In this document: piece by piece, positions 38,826 to 50,300 of the stretch
Layout: every line of letters begins with the position of its first letter
Position numbering within the stretch: the first letter of the stretch is position 1
Source of the DNA: Nyssa sinensis
Lineage: Eukaryota; Streptophyta; Magnoliopsida; Cornales; Nyssaceae
Assembly (NCBI GenBank): GCA_008638375.1
Contig: CM018048.1
Coordinates: 55,718,847-55,782,846, forward strand
Length of the DNA stretch: 64,000 nt
Direction: 5' to 3'
The notes under the pieces: generated by a model
The model's input: only the letters and a program-made list of their open reading frames with translations
Told to the model about the DNA's origin: nothing
Databases searched by the model: none
Translations under genes and position numbers: made by a program

Positions 38826-41800
38826 TTAGATAAGGTCAGATTTAGTGTTGTTGCAATCTGCCTTGCACGCAAGAACAGAATCACGGCAAAGGCACCAATA
38901 CTCTTTGTAGGGGATGAATATCCATGGCAAACTTGAAGGTGGACCAGTACCCAGAGTAGCTTGAATACTGTAAATTAAATATATAAAAAAATGAGAGAGA
39001 GTGCGAGAACGGAGCAATCGGATGGATAAAAATAAAGATAAAGGTTACCGTTTTCCAGTGAGAACTCCATAAGCTGAAGAAGCAACAAATGATCGAGAAA
39101 CCACAGAAAAAACATATCTATAATGAGCCCAGACTATTTCTCCTGAAATATATTTTTCCCCAAGTTAGCACAAATTATACTGTACGTACAAGTGCGTGCG
39201 TGCATGCATATGGATGTAAAGATGATTCCTACAAGCTGCTAAATCCTTAGTTACAAGGATCTAATTCAAGCCCCGAAGATGTCACAAAAATTATATTTTT
39301 ATTAACCCCCTCCGAAATAAAAAAAAAAAGATAAGATAAAGAGAGGAAGAAGAAAAAGAAGTTTACATGCTTACTAACTCTTACACCCACCAAAATCTTG
39401 ATCATAGTACCGGAGGGAGATAGTTTGCATGCATGTGTAAGCGATGTTATTGAGAAAAAGACACATGCACGCACAAACACATATAGTCTAATTATTGACA
39501 AGATGCTATTTCGCAAGCTGAAAAACTATGTTACATATAATACACACACACATGTACATGTATACACATCATAGAACACATGTATATCATGGAATAATGT
39601 AGTCTCCGAGCAATCTTCAAGTATCATGTTCATGAAGTTTGCATAAAAGTTTTATTTCGGTTGCCAACCCCAAACAAGACAGTCAGCATCTCCAAAGACA
39701 ATTTATATAGTTCTAGAAAGAAAACTAGGACCATAAGGATTAAAAAAAAACAGAGATGCATCCCTTCAGTTAAATTACTATCATATCACTTGCCCCTGCC
39801 AAAAGATAACTAAAAGTTAAAAAGAGTTTCATAAATTATTGCTGCAGGCCTCACCTATATTCAAAAAATTGCTGTGAAGAAATGAAACCAAAATACTGGA
39901 TCTACTTCTGTTAATATCCATTGTTTGTTCTGACTTCTTAGATGGTGAACCAATATCATTAAGACATCCAATCTCCATAGAATCACTGGTGTTACTCTGA
40001 CAAGATATAACTTCAAACCATATCCCCGAGGGAAATCTTCTCGGCCTCACCAACCAAAGGAAAATTTGGATGTATGGTGTAGCATGAATGACAGATATCA
40101 TGACCTCAATTATTATGCAGATAAAGCTAATGGTTGCGTTAATAATGGTGAAGAAAATATAGAAAACGGAAGTGGTGGGTAGTAGAAGTAAGAGAGGTGT
40201 AAATAAAAGAGATCCAACTATGTGTTGCTCCACAGTGTAGTCATAGCTATCAAATCGCTGACGAAGAGGATTCCACTTTCGACCCCTGTCAGTTATTCAG
40301 CATCTCTGTAAGCAACTTTAACAATTGAAATCACCACAAAATCCTGATATCAAAAATTCATAATGCAAGTTACATGAAGGGAATATCAGACCATAGCCAG
40401 GTTGACAAGACTAACTGCAATTAATTAATTTGAAGAGAATTTAGCTTCGTTATTGACAAGTACAAAAACATCTTTGTTGTAACAGAAGTTGAAAAAGGGG
40501 CCTTCACCAACAAAAAAAAAAGTAACTTCAAAAAAGCCATCTCAAATGTTTAGTGATAAATGCAAAGTATTGTAATAGTATTGGCTACATTGTTAGGTCA
40601 CCATCTTGGGTTGTTTCGAGTCAGGTTATTCAAGTTTTCTTTTAGATTTTTTTCACGAGATAGATAGAGGCTTCTTCCATTTGCATCTGGTTGAAGCATC
40701 AAAGAAAAACACTAGCAGTTTTTTGGCAGATATTCTGGGAAATCACCTATAAAGCGAGGGGGAGGAAAAAAAAAGGAATTTAGAGCTACATGCTCAGATT
40801 AAGTAAATATTCCTCAAATCAACCCTAATTAGGCTGCGTTAATTGGGTACCTAATGACACCATTGCTTTTAGCCTTCTATGCCTGGCAACACCAACAATA
40901 ATATTTCTCAAAAAAAAAAAAAAGATTTAAAATTGTCAAAAGGGGTTTTTAAGAATTTCAACAATTTATAGCCTGCTAATTACCTGAAAAGGCGCCATAA
41001 AGCTGCTATTGCTTGTATCTGCTGTGAATACAAAAGTGAGACTAACCAATGAAGAGTAGACACATGTAACGTGGCTAGCAAAATCATATCTATGATCAGA
41101 GTAGCAGGCGTAGTTAGCCCAAAAAGAAGCCCAGATATAGCAAGTACTTTAATAAAATAAATGAAGAGAAAACCCACAAAGAACCAAAGGGTAGACCAAA
41201 TTTGGATTGCATTAAGAGAAATCATTCCAAGAACTCCTGCCAGCTCAGTGTTCAACTTGAAACCTGCAGGGACTCCCATCAACCACACACAGCCTGTGCG
41301 CAACCAATAGTTTGTAATGTCACCGGCAAAGTGAGAAACCCATAGGCAAGCATATTCTGCATGAACCAACAATGCTACACCAAGCAAGTTCCCTAAGAGA
41401 ACATCAACAGCTACACTTGACCACATGGAATGCCTGTGTATTGCAGCTTTTTCCGCGTATTCCACACATGATCGAGACCTTACATATCAATAATATTTAG
41501 AATAACAAACGAAGGAATTTTAGTACATTATACCAAAAACAGAAGGCAACATAGATATGTTAGGCAGAATACCATGAACAAACATATTCACGGACATTCA
41601 AGTTAATGTCATCTCAAAAATCAGCCATAAATATGTATAAAATGTTTCTGCATTTATAAAGTAATGAACTTTCTTGCTCCTCTATGAGCATTTTCATGAT
41701 CATCATGTGGGTGAAGAATGACGAACCAGCTTAAGGAATTAGAATAGAACCTAAATGACCAGAAAGAGAGTGGGAATAGGGTTTTGCAGTCAAGATTTGA

Positions 41801-44355
41801 GGTGGGTACTTATTTTGATGATGTATGCATAATATCATGGTCTTGTTGAAAGGATCCATCAGGCTTAAAAACAACCCTGATCATATGATTGTGTCATCCG
41901 AGAAAATTCTTCAAGCAGTTGAAATTTGGAAATTTGAAAACCATCTTCCGAATTTAAGAGGTAAAAATAGGGGGTTAAGATTTCAACACTAGGTCAACGG
42001 ACCACAAAATCCAACATACAGGTCAGACTGATCAATTCTGTGATATTATTATTCCTCGTGTAAGCCAGGCAGAAGATGATGAACACAGGTGGCAGGGGAT
42101 CAAGGTTTTATTTTTGATATCAACGTCAATTTCAACCCTAATCAATACAGAACAGAAATTGCAATTTTATTAAACAGTATTATTTTTAATAGGAAATGCT
42201 TACAAATAGTTGAGATTTTGATGCGAATGTCAACAAATACTAAATGTTTAAATTTCATCAAGAACTAGAAGCACATATAAATAATCACCCCTGAGGTGAC
42301 AATTTCAAGACTCATATATCAATCAATTGATGCAAGATTTACAAAAGAATCAAATAATTCTAGGAATACAGAAGTCTGTATTACCTGAGACCATTATCTT
42401 GAAGGAAGATTGGCCAATAAAAGATTTGAAAACAGCGGATCCGGACATTTTTCCATGTATTGCTGAATATCTTTCCTAGCCTTACATATACCCATGAATG
42501 TGATCCGTAACTAAAAAGGACACGGAGAAGCTGAAGAATGATGTACAATATAGTGGAAAAGGAAGCCACGGACACAGCCAATAGTTTCCATGTGAAGTTA
42601 AAAAACCTGAAAAGCCAGGACACAGGCCATAAATATTGCATAGAGAAATAATTTCGGGGTAAGAGGGAGGCATCAAATTCTAGAAGATATTACATGCAAA
42701 CAATGGGGAAATGAACGGTAGATCTTTCAGAGCGCACATATCTTTCCAAAAATAATTTGGCAGCAGACGAACTGTTGATTGCCAATATGATGGCATCCTG
42801 CATTCAACAAAAACAAGTAACATACTTACAAAAAAAACAAGTAACAAAAAGTAACAAAACAAACAACTAGGCAAATAGTCTGATGAGCAAAATTTTCATA
42901 AAGAATATTACCAAGTCAAGGAGTGGCTGCTTTTGGTGAAGTTCTTCGACCCACTTAGGCTTCTTGAGGGAAGTTTTCAGTTGCTCATAAGAACTCCAAA
43001 AATCCAATGAAAAATGATGGCCACCAAATTCAGGAGTTTCATAGAATATTACCTAAATATGTTTAGACAAGAGAGGAGCTTAAACAATGTGGGAAAAAAA
43101 ATCTTAAAACGTGAGCATACAGTAAAGGTAATCATGACTTACATACGTGCAGATTAAAATGGGACATTATCTGGCGGTTTTGATGTATGTGATGCAATTT
43201 AGGAATCCACTTAATTTTTCTGCCACTATATTCGTGAGAACGGGGTATGAGGTGAATCCAATTATTGCTTTCAATAGAAGCAAGCCTACAGTGTTCTAAT
43301 AATCCATCAAGTTTGTGGCATCCACAGCTCAATCTTCTGTACTTTTCTCCAAACATATCTTGCCTGCCTGATGAACATATGTCACCATTGATTGAATTAA
43401 TTTGATTATCTACTTCCACTCCAACCCTTGGCAATTGACCATTGCTGCTGAAACCTGCAGCACAATGACCTAACATAGAGAACACACACTTATCTTGTAG
43501 AAATACTGGCAGGTTTCCATTTGTTTCATGGAGGATCCCCTGATAAAAAGAAATAGTTGTCACTGTTAAAAAATTGTAAACAAATTTATATCCTTTCAAG
43601 TTAATAGTAAAAATACGATAATAGTTTGTCTTTTTCCTCCAGAATTGAGCTCTTCACTGTTACTATACCCATGGGGTGATTAGTTGAGTACTGATTACAT
43701 GAGAAAATTACCTTAGAAAGCTTCTCTTTTTTTTTTTTTTTAATGATTAATCAATTAATCATTTCAAAAGGAGGACTAGACATCTTACCAAGAACCGCGA
43801 GCAGTAGAAAAAGGAAAGAAAACAGAAACCAATCCCCCTAGAATATTTTTCCCCCCCTCCCCAACTCCTTTTCCACCAAACAATCTGCCTTCCCATTCCT
43901 GATCTATGAGCCTAAGCAAACTTCACATGCAAAGAGCTCACCAATTCCCTAATTTGTATAACGTGATGAATGCACAACCAAAGTCCCTAATTCCTGCTTT
44001 AAAAACAACCAATTGCGAGTTCAGAGTCCGCCGCTTCCTATCACCTCTGAACCCCATACCACTCACTTCCCTAGAGCCTTTAATTGAGCAACCAATCATC
44101 TTGCTACTAAACACATTTCTAGTCACATGGGCTTACAGTAACAAAGACAACTCTCCATGATCCTGAAAAGAACCTCCCAAACCAATATGTGCAAGATTTT
44201 CAAAAACCCAAAAAGTTGAGTTTAAGAGACCCTTAAGGAGGACCAACAAGTTCTAGCGTAGCTGGTATCTCCTCCATCTCCATGTGGTAGGTTGAGGGTT
44301 CAAGTCCCCTTAGGGGCAAAAGTGGGTGTGTGTGTGAGAGATTTACCTATCAAAA

Positions 44356-44389
<34 letters not shown>

Positions 44390-47300
44390 CCCTTAAGGTG
44401 GAAACTTTCAAGTGACTAGGGTTCACATTTCATTCCTCTATGTTATGTTTGTAAAATTTTCCTCTTATTAAATTGTGTTTGCAATTCATTCCAAAAGTCT
44501 ATATTGAGTCTGTAATTATTAGGATAGACTTCGTCTCATTGCAACCTTCACTGTTAGTCAATTTGCATTAATGAAAACTTGTCAACATCCGGACTCAAAA
44601 TTATAGCTTGTATATCTAAAGCAAGACTTCAACAATCAATCTATTGCTTCAGATTACACTCATAAAAGGTAAATCACACTTAAGCACTTTTGCATTCATG
44701 ATAGAAATACATTAGCGTGTCTAATAATTTATCTTAAGTTTAGATTTAATTTTTATTATGATTATTGAATAAGTTAGTTTTGATCAGAGGTTAATTCATA
44801 GCGTATTTTTCAAGTAAAATCCAATTTAGAAATTGATTTTCGATAATGTTCCCGTCCGAACGGAAAAGCAATTCTCAAATCACACTTAAGCACTTTTGCA
44901 TTCATGATAGAAATACATTAGCGTGTCTAATAATTTATCTTAAGTTTAGATTTAATTTTATTATGATTATGATCATAGGTTAATTCATAGCGTATTTTTC
45001 AAGTAAAATCCAATTTAGAAATTGATTTTCGATAATGTTCCCGTCCGAACGGAAAAGCAATTCTCGTCTGAACGGAAGACTTGTTTCCGTTTGAATTTGT
45101 GAAGGAATTCGGCGGTTTTGATTGGCTAATTCCCTTATTTTGAATTCTATTATGTTTAGTTTCCTATAAATACATAAGCCTTGTGAGCTTTTTTATTTGG
45201 GTACTTTGTTACTCTTTATGAATCCTTGGGTCTATATACACTTTTCATCAAGATTTCATATAGTCCTTTTTTACAAAATTTATTGTGAGTCTTCGCATCT
45301 AAGATTGAGTCTTAGGTTCACTTTTTATCATAACACGTGGGGTGTGAAGATCAGATTGGTGGTAGAAGTGGTGCGGTAGAGAAGCTCACTTGAAGGCGCA
45401 ATTGGTTGCACGAAAGATCACAAGGGAAAAGGATTGTGGAGATTGGCTATCGGTGAGAGACTACAACAAACAGTAGTGAGGTTAGTTTGATCAAGGTCTG
45501 GCTGGCGTATCCTTGTACTAGATTGTATTTATAGTGGATTTTCTTTGCAGGTGTGGGTTTTCATCCTCATAAGGGTTTCCCACGTTTGACTCTGTGTTAT
45601 GCCCCCCCCCCCCCTTCTTTCTCTCTATTGTGATTCGTATTTATTAATATCTATTAATAAACACTTGACCATATTATACTTAGAACCTGATATTTAAGTT
45701 TATGTTTAATAAAAACAATTGGTTTACAGTTTAGTTTAACGATTCCTCCCTAATCACGTAGGTTTTTAGGAAAATAAAATTTGGGGCTATTTGCACAACT
45801 TTGTGGGACAATTAATTAATGGGTTGTTTAGGCAGAAGTCCACTAAGAGTACAAAAATTATCATCAAGTCCTAAGTATAAATTTAATAACCCACCAAGTC
45901 CTTCTAACCTTCAATGACTAAAATACCCTTATATTCCTAAATCAAGTTATTCTTCAAAAAACAAGCACGTGGCTGGAGTACTGAATTCCGTGAAATAAGG
46001 AGCAATCACATTTTTTTTTTTCCAAAACTTCAAAATTCAACGACTTGAATTTTGTAAATCCATTTTTAAAAAAAATTATATATTTGGATTCTAAACATCG
46101 AGATCTATCAAACAATATCCATATTGAATATGAAAATTTGAAGAAAAAAATCATTCCAAAAGTATAAAATTTAGTTAATAAAAGTGTAAAATTTACACTT
46201 TTGCAGTGAAAAGCTTTGTAATTTTACACTTTAAATAAGATGGTGAAAATCCCAATTTTAATATGAATTTCTTAGTTATCACCAATTTTATTCGATTTTT
46301 TAAATTACATTTTCAATGTCAAAAAGAATCTTTTAAGATAGTAAAATTGCAAGAACAAAAAAATCAATTTGGATATAAAAGCAGTAAAAATGTAAAATTT
46401 TACACATTCATAAACTGTATAATTTTACACTTTTGCTGCTTTATGAATAAACACACTCTAACACACAAATTATAATATTCTATTATTTCTATAGTAATAG
46501 TAAATACATTAATTTCTTGAAAATGGTCAGATTTTGGAAAGGAATGTAAAGGGCCCAGTTTTTTAAAATTATTACTCCCCACTTTCCTCAATGCACACTG
46601 AAATAAATTTTCCCCTTTGGTCACGACATGTGGTTAGATCTGATTTCAAAATATTTGTTATTTAAGAAATAAAAGTTGCTGATGATAGTGATCTTCATGC
46701 TTTGTGAGGGTTTAAATATATTACAAGATTTTGAAAATAAAAAAGGGTACACCAAAAAATACCTAGAATCTACTTTCAATGATGTCATGTGAGAGATTGA
46801 TGTTTATGTTTGCAGGGGCTTCTGGAGTTCACAACTATGGTAGAGCGACTATGGTGGTTTATTGTAGTGGATGTCAGGTGGTGCACAGTGGTGATGGCGG
46901 TGCATCAGGGGCTGGTCTAGTGAAGAGTAGTGGGGCTTGCAGTAGAGCCATGGAGTTGCGATAACGCTGGTGATTCGCGGTTGCTGCCGGCAATCTGTAG
47001 AGATGGTGAAGGAGGAGGACGGCAGTGGTGGTTCGACCATGACTTGGTGGCGTAGCAGTTGGTTTCCCAATGGTTCACGGTAGTGCGCAATGGGTGAGGT
47101 TTCATCTGTGGGTTGTGCAGCGGCTATGGCTGTGCGCTGGAATGGAGTGGGGGAGAGATATATTTTAGAGAGAGAGAGGAATTCCAGAGTTTTGTAGATG
47201 GGTGAGGTTTCATCTGTGGGTTTTGAAAAAGTGATTGTGGGTTGGGTACTAATTGTCATTTATAAAAAAATGCAGCTGCCATGTCATCATAATGGGCTTA

Positions 47301-50300
47301 AGATAAAAAAAACAAACCAAACAAACAACCTGTCCCTGAGCCTCAAAAATAAATGCGCGTGGATCTTATATTAATTTACCATCTGTTTGAGGGATCTCAC
47401 ACTAATTAACTCTTAATTAATTACATAATTAATTTAGTTAATTATTTGCGACCCAGAACTGCCTTAATTGGTATAAGAAAAAAGTTTAATTAAATATTTA
47501 AACTTGATATCTTAAATTATGGCCTTGGAAAAGTCGACAAGAAGATGATAATCATTTCAAAAGGAGGACTAGACATCTTACCAAGAACCACAAGTAGTAG
47601 AAAAAAGAAAGATAACAGAAACCAATCCCCCTAGAATATTTTTCCCTCTCACTAATTCCTTTCCCGCCAAACAATCTGCCTCCTCATTCTTGATCTATGA
47701 GCCTAAGCAAATTTCACATGCAAAGAGCAAACCAATTCTCTAATTTGTCTATCGTAATGAATGCACAACCAAAGTCCCTAATTCCTACTTTTACCACAAC
47801 CAATTGTGAGTTTGGAGTTCCCCACCTTCCTATCGCCTCTGAACCCCAATGCCACCCACTTCCTTAGAGCCTTTAATTGAGCAACCAATCATATTGCTAC
47901 TAAACACATCTCTTAGTCATATGGGCTTAGAGTAAGAAAGACAACTCTACTTCATGATCCCGAAAAGTACCTGCCAAACCAATATGTCCAAGATTTTCAA
48001 AAACCCCAAAGGTTGAGCTTAAGAGACCATTAAGGAGGAAACTTTCAAATGACTAAGGTTCTCATTTCATTCCTCTAAAAGGAAGAAAGGCTTTCCCTCA
48101 ATTTTTTTAGAAACTAAGGCCCAAATGGAAGTCGAGAGTACAACTTTTTGGAAATCTCATTTTCTACTACGTCAGCTTTAAAATTCGCGCTTTCCTTTCC
48201 ATCATAATCACAAAAGTACAAGAAGAAGACTACGACTTCACAAATAGTTAACCTCTTAATAGTCTTTACAAAGAAACATCAAAAGCATTTCTGACGTAGA
48301 GATGACTTGAGCTGGCGCCACCCAATATGGATTTAAAATCAGCCATTAGCGTAACAATATTGTTACAGGGTGGTTTTGAACCCATTATGGCTTAGAGTAG
48401 GCTGCCATGTTTCCTTTTTTTGAAGAGTCGAGGATATTTTGATAATTTTGAGATATGGGTCGTAGAGTGGGCTGCCATGTTGGGCTATTAATTGTGAGCT
48501 TATTTATGCATTTTTGGGGCAGGTCTAGTGGATTTATATGGCTTCAAAGGGGCCCAAGCCTTTGATTCAAACTTGGCCACCAAGTTTGCAAGCTTGGCTA
48601 CTAAGTTTCCTGGTTCCTAGTTTTCTATATAAAGCACGTAATGGCTTTGTTTGATATTACAAACTGTATTCTTGATGTGTGATACATCTCTCTTAGATGT
48701 GATTGCGATGTGATTGCGTAGGCTTCCCTTCTCCTCCTCCTCCTTTTTTTCCCTATTATTTTATTTTTTACACTTTTATTCCTAAGACCAGACCTTATAA
48801 ACCACTCTTTCATAAGCCTAAACCAATTGTTCCATTAAGATTCAACCCAGAAAAAATCCCACAGAGCATACAAATAATCCCTAAAAAGCCATCAAAACCC
48901 TACTTTCCTAAACCCCCAAACCTATCCAACCCATCCCTACTCTACCCTAACCTTTCTACACTGAAACTTAATCTTGATAATGCCGTAACTTTGAAAATCC
49001 TACATCAACCTAATAACATTATAAACGAAATCCATCATTATGATTGATCAGTAAACACTATTTATTAAATTGACCATTACTTAACTGCACAAAATTAATG
49101 GAGAAAAGTAAAATTTAATCCATCCCCTCCATTGACCCCGATCCCTTTCCTCCTTATCACATGGTAATAAAACTTCAAATCCACATGGGCATTTGCCTTC
49201 CCAAAATCCACAGCGATAATTAGCGCATGTTATCTCTTCTACAACTTCATCATTACTAAGACTACATCAAGAATTTGATAACCTTTCAATAAAGTTGCTT
49301 GGGCTAAGGCTGTCAATGAATCAGCGTTTGATTCAAATCAGATATGTTTATTGGGTTGTGGTACAAATAATTTGATCCAATAATCCAATCCGAATCTAGT
49401 AACTCATATAGTTAAATGGACCGGGATATGGGTTAATCTAATCTGATCAATTAATGATCCAATTGGATATTTTTTTGATAAGTAAAAAATATATATAATA
49501 CATTAAATGTATGTTAATTTTTTATATATTATATTAAAAAGTATATATTTTAAATTTATATAATATAATAAATTTTAAATTAATTAAGCTTCGTTAAATA
49601 GAGTTGAGTTTTATACATTTTAATTTTTTACACAATATATGTATATTATAACATAATATTTTACATATATCTGATATATTAAAATTTATTAGATCAAATC
49701 CAATCCGCTCCGATAATCCACAAATACAGATTTGGACTAGGAATTCATAGATCCATCAGATTTTAAGATTTGATCCAATAAGTTTCTTAACGAATAGAAT
49801 TAGGATTCTTAACGTATAGAATTAGGATCACACCTGATCCGATTCGTTTACAAGCCTACCTTGGGCATAAGAAATGGTGCCAAAAAAGATTTCCCAAAGC
49901 CATACAAACAATCCTTTAGCTGTGTTTCATAAAGGATTGCCTCCAAATTGAGTGGTTTAAAATTCCCGAACACATAACACACCCCTTCTCTATAAGCAAA
50001 CAAACAAAAATATTATTGGTGTATTTCTTAACCACCTCATTTCAAAAAATTCAAGAAAAAACTGCATACCATCATCACCAATGATGTATATACTCTATGT
50101 AAATGGGATGTGCCCCTTTGGCACTCTTTAGTGATAGTTCTATGTGACAATACAAAAAGAGTCCTGTTTAATTTGGACAACCTTTGTTTAAGTATTTAAT
50201 TTCTACAACTAAAATGACCTCTCAATCCAAAAATGGCCAAATTAGTGAATAAGCATCTTTAGGCCAATTGTTATTCCTCTGGGCAGATTTGACTTCTTTT

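Noticed and set aside
48703..49047. 114-codon proline-rich frame
   Set aside because: Not called as a gene: repetitive Pro/Lys/Asn composition, no homology recognised, and it lies inside a GPI1 intron next to LTR-like sequence.
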